Positions 1-11,256 of a DNA stretch of 64,000 nucleotides are shown piece by piece. The notes under the pieces were generated by a model, which did not search any database, was not told where the DNA came from, and saw only the letters and a program-made list of their open reading frames with translations. Source of the DNA: Bolinopsis microptera (lineage: Eukaryota; Ctenophora; Tentaculata; Lobata; Bolinopsidae). The number at the start of each line of letters is the position of its first letter. The first letter of the stretch is position 1. A program made the translations under genes and the position numbers. The stretch lies in contig NC_087078.1 in the NCBI RefSeq assembly GCF_026151205.1, forward strand, positions 6,155,675-6,219,674, read 5' to 3'.

Positions 1-239
1 TAGTAGCTGGATCAGTCAATTAACGATATACACGGAGATGTATTAATATGTAGATTCATAGCCGCATAGCGCCCGCTAGGCTGCGTAGATATAGGGGGTG
101 CACGATAAAAATAAACTTGCTCGGATTTTAAAAATTTTTGTACCACTGTTTTCTAGAGACTGTGAGAATTTTCACAATACCAAATTTGTCATACCTTTTT
201 GGAAAGATCAGTGAGTTTCGCCTATGTGCCATATTTGAT

Positions 240-835
240 GGTGCGCGGCTTTTGGAGCAAACTGACTTACTTGACTTAAGGCGGCTTCAGCGTCCGAGTA
301 TTGATGCGCTGTCTGCATAAAACTCTATCCGCCATAAGTCCGCCCATTTCTCCAGTGTCGTTGAGACCCGTGTCAGCTCGTAGGCTATCAACATAGGTCA
401 TGGCTGGTCTCCCCCTAGTTCTGGGTGCCGGTGGATATGGCCTGCTAGTCGCATCCTGCGCTCTTGGATCTTCATGGTTGCTCTCGGTAGGTTGCCATAG
501 ACTTCTTTGTTGGTTTTTCGCTGCTTCCAATCCACATTAAGTGCCATCCTTAACATTCTAGTGTAGCAGCCATCAATGCGTTTCTTCAATTGCTCTGTCA
601 ACGTCCACGTTTCAGAACCATAAAGAAGTATTGACTCCACAGTAGCAACAAATAGACGGATCTTCAGTCCTCTTCTAAGGTCAGACTTCCACATCTTCTT
701 TAGCTTGTGGCAGGCTGCCCAAGCCTTAGCTTTTCTGACCCGCAGGTCCCTCTCTGTTGTTGCTATCCAAGCTCCAAGGTAAACAAAGTCAGTCACCTTT
801 TCCAGCTGGTTTCCAGAACAGCAAAAGTAGCTGTA
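240..835 (-). pseudogene. LINE reverse-transcriptase C-terminal fragment
   Basis: Minus-strand remnant of the C-terminal part of a non-LTR retrotransposon polymerase. The stretch from about 835 down to 425 reads through typical segments such as VYLGAWI, LLYGSETWTL, YTRMLR and RRMRLAGH, which in this family lie between the RT thumb and the C-terminus. The continuation (RTRGRPAMTYVDSL, then an MADR segment, about 420 to 276) is in another frame, so at least one frameshift separates them. The 5' end, with endonuclease and the catalytic RT core, is absent: this is a 5'-truncated dead copy. I recognise the family from cnidarian and other invertebrate genomes but do not assign a clade. Confidence 0.85.
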
Positions 836-856
836 AAAGTCGCGTAATTTGACCAA

Positions 857-2641
857 ATTCGTCCAAATTTGACCATTTTTGTCGTATTATTCGTATTTCG
901 GATTTATCTTCAGTTCCTTAAATGAGATCATTTTGGAAATTGGCGACGACCTTCCAATAGGGCTTTCACAACTGTCCGAAAAATTTGGTGGATATCGGAG
1001 GTGATATAGTGATCAAAATGGGGCAAAATACGCTGCTTTTAGCTGTAACATAATGTCTGATGGTTGGATATGTTTTAAATTTTTCGGACACTTTCCTTGT
1101 AAGTCTATGAGTAGGCTTACCAATTTTTGTTGCAATTGGAGGTCGGGAAGGATAGTCAATATCTATTTGTTTGAAGAAAATTGTGCTGGCCGAAATTAGC
1201 GCTAAAAAACCATATCCTACAGTCGGCATGCGCGGCTCACTGTCGATGGCGCACTACCTAGTAGATAATCATTACCAGTGAAAGCAGTATTAATGACATT
1301 CTCACTTTTCAGAACTAAGTGCCTAATACAATTAAGATATAACATCTAAACAGTTTTATTCCTGTTCCATATAATCGAGGATAGTCAGGGCTACAAAACC
1401 TGACCAAGTTTAGCTCAATCCAGTACTGCGCGTTTGAGATATGAGGTTAAATATACCAAAAATAGGGGTTTTCTGGTGTGACATCATTGTAAATTTTTTG
1501 GAGTATAACCTCAATATCTCACAAACTATCCATTTGTGGTCTTTCTGAGTTACACTATCTGTTTCCTCTGGCAATTTCGGTTCAGAGTCAATTAAGTTTG
1601 AAACAAAATCTCATTATATATGGAAGGACTGAGGATATCAAGTTTGTAAACGCGCGCGCGCGCGCACACACACATATAATGACTTCATATCTTCCACATT
1701 TAATGATTTTTTATAGAAATTCTTTCACCATCCTGTAGCACTCATGTGCTGAGTAGGATAGCATTCAAATCATGTCTTTAAAAGCTTTAGATAGATACTG
1801 AGGGAGAAAATTCATGTTTGTAAACGCGCGCGCGCGCGCGCATGGCCCACTGCCCAGACTATATCAATGGACGGGAGGATTAAAGTACTTTCATACACAC
1901 CAGCATGCTCATTGATGGCTTAAAATGAAGCTAAGACATACTCCTATCAGATCCACCATAAGTTAGATACCATAATAATCATTAAATGTGTCTAAAATGA
2001 GGAAGCTTTGACAAGTGCGAGTGGTTTTGGCAAATTTTGGTATAAAATGGGCCCTGAGATCATATTTTTCTCATTAAAATCACATATATCACGAATATTT
2101 ATGTGTGTTGGGTGTATCCTCATTGGTATCAACCATTTCAATCATCTAGAGCAGCTTTCCTGATTCTTTATCTCATGAAAATGGGCAAAAAAGCTCATAA
2201 ATAGTCCAAAATCGGTCATTTTCGCCGCTTTAATAACCTCATTCCTGGCACCCAGAACACTTTGGGTACTCAAAACATGATTTTTCGGATACCTCAGACC
2301 CCTAACTAGCACATGGAGCCAGAAAGAACAGCATGTAGGGACTTCTAAATTTTCATGGTTGAGAACCCAATGTCACACTATTCGTTCATTAATCCTGCAT
2401 TCACTGGTACTGTATATTTATTTTGATTATATTGCTCGCTTCTCAGTTTGTCATTACTTGGGGACCCTAGGCTATTATTGTCAAAAAATAAAATAAAGAT
2501 TCGGTGGAATGACAGGCTGAGCGCCGCCCAGTAAAGTTTGTAATAGTTAATATTATGGAGAAAGCTTGAAATTGAACATTGAACATTGAAAAGAGCGCCG
2601 CACACATGGACTGGCGCGCTTCTAGTTCTAGTTCATAGTTC
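857..2641. other. Non-coding AT-rich stretch
   Basis: No credible gene seen. It holds two alternating purine-pyrimidine runs (separate entry). Short open frames here lack coding character. Confidence 0.5.
1642..1840. repeat. Two (CG)n microsatellites in duplicated context
   Basis: Runs of alternating CG at about 1651-1666 (continuing into CA repeats) and 1825-1840 are both preceded by TTTGTAAA. Pure CG dinucleotide tracts are rare in animal genomes and favour left-handed DNA. The shared flank suggests both derive from one duplicated sequence. Confidence 0.8.
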
Positions 2642-2643
2642 TA

Positions 2644-2994
2644 CTAAATCGCTCGCCCAAAATTCTTGTGAAAAGGCCCTTTGGGTATGAAATTGATTTC
2701 AATCGTTGTATTTTTGAACGCTGATTCCGAATCACCACCCATGACTTAGGGTAAAAATACTTCCCTGGAGAGTAATGGGCAAAAAACCGTTTTGGTCACG
2801 TGACAGGCTAGTAAAACATGAATTTGATTGTTCAGGGCTCAGGTTAGGGTTATATATTAGGGTTGTGGTAAGGGTTATGGATAGCTTCGGGGTTTTGGTT
2901 AGGGTTAGGATCAGGGTTTATGTAAAAACCGTTTTGTACGGCTGCAAAACCATAAAAACCAAAGTCACGTGAAATTTTTGGGCGAGCGAATTAG
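2644..2994. mobile_element. 351-bp MITE with TA target duplication
   Basis: Inverted ends start CTAAATCGCTCGCCC on the left and CTAATTCGCTCGCCC (complement) on the right, continuing into AAAA. The ends are bounded by TA at 2642-2643 and 2995-2996, as in Tc1/mariner-type insertion. The interior carries loosely repeated GGTTAGGGTT segments (2835-2915). No coding capacity. The end sequence matches no superfamily I can name, so the assignment rests on the TA duplication. Confidence 0.7.
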
Positions 2995-2996
2995 TA

Positions 2997-4470
2997 AGAG
3001 CTGGACTGGCGTGCCAATGCTTTGCATCACGTTGTATTGTGATCCCCATTGTTGTTTCACTAAGTGGCTACATTCAATTTAATGTCTGCTCACGTAATGT
3101 CCGGTTAAATTAAAACGCGAACGTCCGATAAGTTAGACGACACGTATTACGCGTTCAACAATGGCTAAACGGATGGAGAAAGTAACCAGAAGGAGAAGAA
3201 TTTATTTTAGAATTTATAAATTTCTGGAATAAATATTTTCATATTGATTTTTTCTAAATAATTTTTATAATTTTTCGTATATTGTTTTACCGAAATTCTA
3301 TTGGGTTAACACAAACTAAGACTACCAAATAAGATCAAAAGTAAAAGATTAAAATCTATGAATTTATAAACAAAATAAATCTAGAAAAGACAATATTTTG
3401 AACAATATTACTAATAGCGATACTGATATATTAATAGTGATACTGATATATTAATTCTTCGACCATCATACCCTTAATAAAACTTATAATAATAAATTAT
3501 AATATAATAATAATAACTTATTAATAACTTATAATATAATAATAAAACTTATAAAACCCTTATAAAACTTTGACAGTATTGCAGTTTTCTATTGTCCACA
3601 TTTCTTAAATTTCAACAATTTTGTGTGCAAAATGGGAGGTAACAGGAGTCTGCAGGTGGTCCATTAAAGTTCGGAAGTCAGAACCCATCGTCAGTCTGAA
3701 AAAGGTGTAGTTTAAGCCAAGATCAGTACTAGTGAATTCTCGAAAATTCCTGAGAGAAATTTCCAATGTTTGTGTTATAGTTGCAGCTATAATGAATTGA
3801 CTGCAATATAACGTGAAACTGCCACCTCAAGCTCAAAGAAAAACAACAAGAATATTATATTATATTTATAATGTTACGAAAGAAAAGTGTACACAGAAGT
3901 GAACACAATATTATGGTAAACAAGAATTTGCAGATAAATGAGTGAGAAAATGTCTTACGACTGGACAAGACTGGACAAGACTAGAGGTGCGGAAACTTTT
4001 TGACTTTATTGTTAACTTCTACTTCAAAGTTTTGACTTATGTATAATTGGATATTCTCAACACTATGAGGATGTTACTCACTGTCTTACATTTAATGTTA
4101 GTCCACTTACGAAACACCACACTCTTCTGCAGCCTACCATGTTAGAAATCCTCGGTCACTTAGATAGTTCCCCCACTTACCAGTTACCTCAACTGACATT
4201 CCAGCAAGAAAATTCAGGGAGACGAACAACATCTTCCAATTTCATGGTTGTTACTATCACGGATGCGGGATGATGGGTGTAGATTATGCTTAATATAATG
4301 ATCAAAAACACCCCACCAACATTCTCTGTCGGTTCCATAATTTATAATTTGGTGATAATCTTAATACTTTTGCGTTCTTTTGCATTGTTTTTAGCAATGC
4401 CCGATAACGCCATAATCAATGCACAATTGGCAGTTATCCAGTAGCTCAGATTACATGTCTCCTAACTTTT
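2997..4470. other. Intergenic, AT-rich
   Basis: No gene supported. It contains duplicated ATTAATAGTGATACTGATAT segments near 3412-3455, a TTATAATAATA-rich stretch at 3480-3560 and a short GACTGGACAA repeat near 3960. Confidence 0.5.
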
Positions 4471-4830
4471 GGGGGGGGGGGGGGGGGGGATCAGGTACCA
4501 AATTACCAAGTGTTAAGTTCTCTTAACTTTTTCTCTCTTCTATTTGTCTCCATCCCTCCACTATTGTTTGTAAACTCAATCTTTATCAGGATGACATAAT
4601 GTCGTAGCAGTGCCGTAGTTGGTGTCGGTGACTAGCTCAGTGAGTCGGTAACAGATAGGAGTCCAGTTGAGAGACGTTTGTGTACCAGTTGAGACGTTCG
4701 TTGTAAACGTACCAAGAAGAGGTTTTCCTGGATCAGCTTAATCAAGATCTATCCAGTTGAGTGAAGTTATTATTGGTTACAGTGCTTCATCTAAGAAGAA
4801 GAAGTTGTTCATCACAAGAACAAGTTATTA

Positions 4831-4884
4831 CCAGAAGAAACGAGTTATCTCCAGCAGAAGAAACAAGTTATCTCCAGCAGAAGA
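4831..4884 (+). repeat. 23-bp tandem repeat, about 2.3 copies
   Basis: AGAAGAAACGAGTTATCTCC-type units in tandem, inside an open but uncertain reading frame (about 4757-4951) that is rich in Lys, Ser and Glu. Confidence 0.7.
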
Positions 4885-5984
4885 ACCAGCTATTGAACAT
4901 CAGAAGAACCCATCTGACAAGGATAATTCTGTGTTTTGTGGATCTGTATAATCTGTGAAATATAATATATCAGGAATATTATATAAGTATACAACCGACT
5001 GACCTATACATAATCCTATATAGTTATTAGTTAGTTGGTATTATATTATAATTGCTGATCAATTATCTCTACATTTATTTTATTAATACTTGTAGTTTCA
5101 TTTGTGTCAAGAAGTGAATTCAACACCAAGTGCCGGACTTCACGTTGGTGGGTGGGTCACTTTTTCTCCCAAAAACACAGTTAGTACATGGTACTAACTG
5201 GTGGGTCAACTGCCCATTTTTTTTAAACAGTTAGTAAATGGTACTAACTGGTGGGTAGCTAGAGAAAAACTGTGTATATCTGGGCTTGAAAGTTTCAAAA
5301 TACGTTCAATTTCAAAAATCCAGACGCTTGCTCCAGCAATCAACACCCAATTATCAGACGAGGCAGACACCTGGATAAAGCACACTTAACTTGGCACCTG
5401 ATGTGAACAATACACAATCCTAGGTTCACATACCATAGCCATTGTACCATGTAATTGGTAATTGTTCCCGAATGATCATGAACGATAATAGTATGTTAAT
5501 TTTAGAGGTGTATATATCGTGAAAATTGTTTATTTTAGTAATTGAGGATCATTCAGCTCCAGCACTGAACTACACACAGTTTCAATTACTTCATTTATGT
5601 TTTACAGATTTCAAATTTAGTTTACTTTGAATAGTTCGCATGCAGTTTCAACTAGTTCAAAAAGGTATTTAATATTGTTTTAAAGTTCTATCAAACTTGT
5701 TTTATTGCACTTTTTAGGCCAGTTAAACATGAATATTATTGCCAATGGGAATTTACCATGTTGGTAAACCTCACATGGACCGTTGGAGTCACGCCCCCCG
5801 GGGTCTGCATTGCCAATTGCACAATAAGCAGATTAATCAGTGTGTATGAGAGATTGACTGTTTCGCGTTTAGATTCGGCCATTTGAAATGTTGTGTCCAT
5901 ATTATGATATAATGAATGTCACTGAAACAGTTTTGTACTTAATTTTCCCTACAATAGGATGTCGCTACGGCCGGTCGCTACCTA

Positions 5985-6899
5985 ATGCCGCTTGTCTGTG
6001 GCCACTGTGGTCGGGTGTGTGACAATCGTCACAACCTCACCCTTCACACCAAAGTGTGTAGGAAAAGGCCTATCACATCTACAGAAGATAGAGGGAGGAC
6101 GTTACATAAGTTCTTCAAGAGGTCACATAACGACCAGGTCTGTTTATTTATATATTTTGCTTTTTGCAAGTACATGGCCAACTCATTTAAAAAGCTGTAA
6201 ATTTCTGAACTAGTGTCATGACCCAAACCTTCCTTTGAAATATGTAACATCCTCTGTCCCCAGGACACAGTTTCTCTAGAGTGTACCCCAGTACCTGATA
6301 GTGTGACTGAACTACAGGACACAGTTTCCCAAGAGTATATCCTAGTACATGATGATGTGACGGATGAGGACTCTTTTACTCACAAGGTAGGCCATTTTCC
6401 ATCTGTTTCCATTGAAGTTTTAAACTTTTTGCAATTGTATTTGAAGTGTGAATATATTTCTCAAGGTATGGAATTTAAAATACAAAGAGTAGTCAATCTA
6501 CGCAATGTCATTGTGATAATCGATATTAGTCATAATATACAGTCTTCCTTTCAGGACACACAAAGTGAGCAAGTGCAATTCTGCGAGGGACTTTCAACGA
6601 CAGATCCTATCCTACAGAACTTTCCGTTCCAGCTACTGTCGGAGGAGTGGGCGTCCCACATTGTTGTAAACAATAATAGAATACACCATCAGAAGTGCTT
6701 TAAAATGCACTACATGATTGACCTAGCTACAAATGATACAGTGAACCAGTGCTGTAGTGACCTGAAATATAATACTGTGTATAAGAATATCTGCAGTCGA
6801 GCAGCTAAGTCACATGATGGAGAAGATTGTTTCGGTTTACAGAACAAATACCTGACGTATTCTCAAACACAGTCCAGGATGAAAAAATCGAGGAGCTGA
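5985..6899 (+). CDS. Putative zinc-finger protein, three exons
   Basis: Exon 1 (5985-6137) starts MPLVCGHCGRVC and gives a C2H2-like finger (C-x2-C, then H and C spaced as in HTKVC), followed by a basic segment. It ends at CCAG/GTCTGT. Exon 2 (6264-6386) is bounded by CCCCAG and AAG/GTAGGC, and exon 3 starts at 6555 after TTTCAG; all are in phase 0. Exons 2 and 3 begin with the same GACACA word and encode repeated acidic DTVS/DTQS modules, so they arose by internal duplication. Exon 3 stays open to 6899 with several Cys and His, but a splice to 6878 is equally possible. Likely nuclear nucleic-acid binding; no named family. The ATG at 5985 overlaps the stop of a short upstream frame. Confidence 0.5.
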
Positions 6900-7175
6900 A
6901 GCGGGACCTCATCCTACCCCGGTTGAATAATAAAAGAAGTTTAAAGCGTCTGGGGGATACATTGACTGTTAATCAACGGTTAGTTCATCTAATTGCCACT
7001 AATGACGTACCTGGAGTACATATTACGGTGTACCAAGTGCAATGCTGCTAAGGAAAGCGGGGAATCCCTTCTTAGAAAAAAATGCGATAGGGGATGTGCC
7101 AGCTGTGGCTGCAATAATTTCAGCAATAGGAAGAGATGCTATAGATGCGCTAAAGCTCGTGCAGCTAAAGAGTAA
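6878..7175 (+). CDS. Zinc-ribbon / RanBP2-like finger segment, copy 1
   Basis: After a CAGTCCAG acceptor a Lys/Leu-rich helical frame runs from 6878. From about 7020 the next frame encodes LRCTKCNAAKESGESLL, then CASCGCNNF and KRCYRC before a stop at 7173-7175. The pattern C-x2-C-x3-NNF-x5-C-x2-C resembles RanBP2-type fingers, which bind ubiquitin or single-stranded RNA; here the usual Trp is missing. Paralogues lie at 15768-16011 and 52244-52613. The change of frame near 7020 may mean a small intron, a sequencing indel or decay. The C-terminus is basic and Ala-rich. Confidence 0.5.
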
Positions 7176-7476
7176 CCGGAGTAACAGAACTCAGAGCGCC
7201 CCAGACTGGGGCCCAGAGGATCATCGACTCTCTTATTAAATTACAGATATATTATTTCAACTCTTTGTTTAATTGTCTACATTCTATCCTGTTATATCTG
7301 AAACTAAAAAAGTCGTCCTTTAAAGTTTAAATGAGGTGGGTATCTTATTCTATATACCAAAAAAAAGTTAGTACCACGATTTTTCGACAGTTAGTACCGC
7401 AAAAGGCGGCAAAAGGGGTGGGTGTCTTACGTATAAGTAAGTCAAGTAAGTAAGATGTCCGACACTTGGTACCCCA

Positions 7477-7477
<1 letters not shown>

Positions 7478-7512
<35 letters not shown>
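7478..7512. repeat. 35-base C run
   Basis: Homopolymer at the right end of the 4.47-7.51 kb unit. Length is likely polymorphic or poorly resolved by sequencing. Confidence 0.9.
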
Positions 7513-7513
<1 letters not shown>

Positions 7514-7948
7514 TTTATAATCTGGGTATAATTTCTTAAATAGTTAATGGTCAGTTATACTCATATAGTTGATATTTTGTTCGTTCGTAAATTAGTATTT
7601 TTCACCCACACCTAAAATTGATTAGTTTAATAGTCACTACGGCAGCACCTAAGATCATATAAGTTACATTTCCCAGCAGTAAGTTTCGACCCTAAGTTGT
7701 CATCAAGTACAGTAGAAAGCCTGCCACTTAACCAATAAGCCTCACTCACTTAATTAGCCATCCAATCATGCCTATCTTAGTATCTTATGTATCACGTGAC
7801 ACATCTCCCCATTTCTAGTTTTCCGCCTAAGTTCACCTTGTTGATAGTTTTTGTCACGATTCATCCGTCAACTCTTAAATTCCACTCCACCTTAGACTAG
7901 ACACAATTCTACGTTTAAAATTGATCACTCATATGGTTAGTTAGAAAG

Positions 7949-8333
7949 ACAAGATCAAGATCGGAAAAGGGAGAGGCCGAGGCCGAGGACTAAAGGAAGG
8001 AATTCAGAAAATCGAAATTAAAACGAAAGTGGGAAGAGGAAGGAGTGAAGGAGTTCAAAGTACCGGAATTGGAAAGAGATTAAAAGCAGAAAGAGGGCGT
8101 TGACGAGGATGGATTGGAACAAAGCCAAAGATTCCGAGTACCTCGCATGTGTGGAGAATAGGAATAGGAAGAACAGTAAAACCGGCTGTACAGAATGAAA
8201 AGAAAGATGAAAAAGTGGAAGAACAAAGAAATCCGGAGTAGAGGTCAAAAATTCCGGATTTTGTACGGCTTCCGGGTCAAGTTAAACTGGACCCGGAGCT
8301 GTACAAATCGGTGATGTTATCAGGGAAATAATG
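7949..8333 (+). other. Purine-rich, RG-motif coding-like stretch
   Basis: One frame reads an RG-rich segment (GRGRGRG near 7970) and stays amino-acid-like through two stops, at about 8102 and 8239, to LDPELYKSVM at 8320. A decayed or mis-spliced gene is possible. A strong hairpin lies at about 8258-8306 (TTGTACGGCTTCCGGGTC against its near-complement around a short loop). Confidence 0.3.
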
Positions 8334-8504
8334 ACCGAATTAGCTGGAGAAAGAACTGGGAAAGTCTTGAACGTTCAATCCTTGTTATTCAGGACTAGTT
8401 TACCATTTTATACACGTTACCATTTTTACCTTTCTACAAAAGTCTTTCAATTTGTTATCTTACCACTAAATCGAGCAGCCAGGTACTACCTAGAGTGCTA
8501 CAAT

Positions 8505-8807
8505 GGGGGGGGGGATACAACGGTCATTAATGTGCATTAATGGGCATAAATGGGCATAAATGGGCATTAATGTGCATTAATGTATCTGTATATTTCTATG
8601 AAATTAACATATACATAAAATTCTATAATACTGACATTAATGACCAGGTTTTTTTGCAAATTTTGTAGTAGTTCGTGGTAATTTATGTGCATTAATGGGC
8701 ATAAATGGGCATAAATGGGCATTAATGTATATGTATATTTCAGCAAAATTCTATAATACTGACATTAATGACCGTTGTAACCCCCCCCCCCCCCCCCCCC
8801 CCCCCCC
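8505..8807. mobile_element. 303-bp G-run MITE with 8-bp duplication
   Basis: It starts with 10 G then ATACAACGGTCATTAATG and ends, complemented, with 27 G then TTACAACGGTCATTAATG. It is flanked by perfect GCTACAAT copies at 8497-8504 and 8808-8815. An 8-bp duplication is typical of hAT-type insertion. The interior has duplicated blocks of CATTAATGGGCATAAATGGG (8527-8600, 8690-8745) and CTGACATTAATGACC. No coding capacity. Confidence 0.85.
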
Positions 8808-8978
8808 GCTACAATATACATACTTGAATTATTGATACTATTTATTATTACTGCAAATAAGCAAATTGCAATGTCTGCAAAGTTGTACATGATGACCAAA
8901 AAGGAAGACCCATTTTGGTCCCTTCCTGTTATAAATCATTAGAGTATGTTAACATTTAAATGATTTGAAAAAAAAAAA

Positions 8979-9056
8979 ACTAAAAGGATGAAACAGAGAT
9001 TATACAAGTTACCGCAACTAAAAGGATGAAACAGAGACTGTACAATTTGCAGCAAA
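8979..9056 (+). repeat. Tandem duplication of about 38 bp
   Basis: CTAAAAGGATGAAACAGAGA occurs twice in tandem (about 8979 and 9017) with a diverged second half. It duplicates the start region of the following reading frame. Confidence 0.7.
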
Positions 9057-9481
9057 ATGAAGAAGAGAAAAGAATCAATGATTATAACTCCAGGCCAAAC
9101 ACTGCCCCACGGTCCTCGGCAAAAGCATCCACCTCTGGAGTTGGCGCTCCACCGCTTCCCACCGTCCCTGCCGTCACTCTACCCCCTCCCACCTTCCCTT
9201 CCACACCTGCCACACATGACAGAGTGATGGGACGAGTCAATGCTGGTTCCTCACTTGCCTCTGCTTTGGACGAAGAGACTTTCTCGGTGTCCTCCTTTTC
9301 TCGCAAAAGAGTTGTAGCGGATGCATCAAAGGTGGATATGGCGGCGTTGCAGCACGGAATACTGCAACTACGAAACGTCACATTAAAGAATATGTTCCTT
9401 CTAGCATCTTCAATTTGTAACCGGAAGCTGAGGACTCTGCATGCTGCAGGAACGGTTCTAAAACCGAAAAGACAGTATTAG
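9026..9481 (+). CDS. Hypothetical Pro/Ser-rich protein, 151 aa
   Basis: Uninterrupted frame from an ATG inside the duplicated segment. It has a basic, Gln/Glu-rich N-terminus (residues 1-20), a low-complexity Pro/Thr/Ser/Ala middle (about 25-70) and a Ser-rich to helical C-terminus ending in Lys/Arg. No domain recognised. Composition is unlike random AT-rich sequence and G+C is higher than the surroundings, which supports coding. It could be an internal or terminal exon. Confidence 0.45.
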   Translation: MKQRLYNLQQNEEEKRINDYNSRPNTAPRSSAKASTSGVGAPPLPTVPAVTLPPPTFPSTPATHDRVMGRVNAGSSLASALDEETFSVSSFSRKRVVADASKVDMAALQHGILQLRNVTLKNMFLLASSICNRKLRTLHAAGTVLKPKRQY

Positions 9482-9710
9482 GTAGTTTAATGTATAATTC
9501 TATTAATGTATTGCCATCGGTTGTTTAATGTATTGGTTTTCAGGAATTAGGTTAATTAGATTGGTTTAATCAAACATTACGTACACATTGTTTGTCACTT
9601 ATTATTACACCAGAAGATTTTTTACTTTTACCAATTTTTTAGTCATTTTTGCATCGACTGTGCCACACCTGTTCCCGAACTGTATTTGCCATAGCAGGTA
9701 TGGCTCCACA

Positions 9711-9730
9711 GGGGGGGGGGGGGGGGGGGG
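9711..9730. repeat. 20-base G run
   Basis: Isolated G homopolymer followed by TTCGGGGTTGC. It could be the end of another G-run element, but I find no partner end. Confidence 0.7.
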
Positions 9731-9749
9731 TTCGGGGTTGCTCCTCTAG

Positions 9750-9968
9750 GTTTAACAAGTGGAGCTACTAAAAGGACTTGATGGTCTGGATGAGAATTCA
9801 CCTGATTGGCTCTGTTTTCAAAAGCTGAGAGCAATTATTGATCACTATTCAGGTCTGCAGATAAATAAGACTATGCTGGAAATGGAATGCATAAAGATCA
9901 AATCGGAAATAGTGGCGACCGATGACGACAGCAATGACGATTCAGACGACAGTCTCCTTTTAGGGTGA
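9750..9968 (+). CDS. Hypothetical acidic-tailed exon
   Basis: Open frame after a CCTCTAG acceptor with no ATG at the start. It reads ENSPDWLCFQKL, a helical middle with repeated Glu/Lys/Ile, and an Asp/Ser-rich acidic tail (DDDSNDDSDDS) before the stop. Plausibly a 3'-terminal exon, perhaps with the frame at 9026-9481. No family recognised. Confidence 0.35.
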
Positions 9969-9981
9969 CTTAAATAGTTTA

Positions 9982-10620
9982 AGGCGACTGAAGGGGAAAC
10001 AATTAAAAATGGCGGAAAAATAATGCTTGTACCTCACCATAAGCGACAGGAGGTCCTCAGACCAAGTGTGCCTAGGTCCTAGCTAGATTACCAAATTTAC
10101 AACAGAAGCAAAACAAACTGAGGATGATTTTCGATTTTGATCATTTATTATTTTTCTTTCTTAATCAACGTGTTTCACTTAGTACGTTTTACTCCAATAA
10201 GTTGAAAATATATTGTACAACATGACACCAGAAGAAGGAAAAGAAATAGCATCTTGTTGTGACTGAAAGATTTGTACAAAATAGCATGTAAATAGAAGAT
10301 CCACCTATCAGAGAGGTTTGCATTACAAAAGGAAGAAATCAGATAAAAAGAAGAAAATTCAGGATTACAAAAAAGGCAAGTTGATGGTAAACCATCAACG
10401 TGTTCAGGGCTCAAACAGGTAAGGATGTGCAGTACGTAGATATTGGTATTGTCTTGAATAATGCCTTAAATCATTTTATATGCATGTTTCAATCCTAAAA
10501 TATGTAAATTAATTAGTAGAGTATATTATAGAGATATATATGTATTATATATATCATATATATGTATTATATATATCATCACTTTGCACACCTGACTCAA
10601 ACTTGTCCATTTAGATATCA
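9982..10620. other. Intergenic
   Basis: No gene supported. It ends with an AT-rich tandem of about 22 bp (ATATATATGTATTATATATA at 10532-10580). Confidence 0.4.
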
Positions 10621-10627
10621 ACGATAA

Positions 10628-10822
10628 GTGAGTGACACAGAGTCGATCATAATTTTAAAGGAGGACTGGGACGAGCTTACCAATACAACTACAATAATGG
10701 ACGACTCATTTGTGATGTGCGACAGAACAGGACCCTTAAGTCTTTTGAGATTAGTTCTGCACTGGATTACCATTTTAACAAGTTTTAATATTTCATTTTC
10801 TTCCGCAAATCCCCAAATTTAA
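10628..10822 (+). CDS. Weak hypothetical exon
   Basis: The open frame has an acidic start (SDTESI, KEDWDEL, MDDSF) and then becomes hydrophobic and AT-driven. Only the first 35 codons look coding. No ATG at the start. Could be spurious. Confidence 0.2.
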   Translation: MSDTESIIILKEDWDELTNTTTIMDDSFVMCDRTGPLSLLRLVLHWITILTSFNISFSSANPQI

Positions 10823-11256
10823 CGTCTTTCATTTTATAAAACCTACCACTAAGTCGAGACTCGAGCAATTAGGTACACTAAGTGTGCTACAAGGAGGACA
10901 ATAAGAGAACGAAACAGCTCTTAGAGACCATGTTGTGATGTTATTATTTATATTAATTACATTGTACTGACTATTGCCTATTCCCTATTTAGGTCCCTTA
11001 GAGTTGTATGTTAAAGCAGAGTATTACTTGTCTACTTGTTCTGGCTAAAAGCCCAACCACAACAGACCAGAAACAAACGTCAGGACAAGTTAACATAGTA
11101 GCAGGTACAGAAGACAGAAGTAGAATATGTTAGAGTTCCACAATCAGGATACGCTTGTGAAACTGAAAGCCCCAAACAGTAACACTAAAACCAGTCTTCA
11201 GGATAAACAAAACCAGGTTAAAGTAAAAATGGGGAGTCGTGCAGTAAGTGATAAAT

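Larger units (their letters stand above)
4471..7512 (+). mobile_element. G-run-ended unit carrying zinc-finger exons
   Basis: The left end is 19 G then ATCAGGTACCAA and, a little further in, CCAAGTG. The right end, complemented, is 35 G then ATGGGGTACCAAGTG, so the two form inverted termini. Subterminal sequence near 7360-7440 (AGTTAGTACCGCAAAAGG and GGGTGGGTGTCTTA) and near 5150-5250 recurs in opposite orientation in the short unit at 53.8-54.5 kb, showing these are dispersed copies of one family. Spliced exons for zinc-finger proteins lie at 5985-7175. I cannot find a clean target-site duplication here (flanks TAACTTTT and GTTTATAA), so the exact boundaries or a nested insertion remain open. 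Confidence 0.5.

Noticed and set aside
2835-2915. Telomere repeat tract
   Set aside because: GGTTAGGGTT copies are degenerate, few and enclosed in a TA-flanked MITE.
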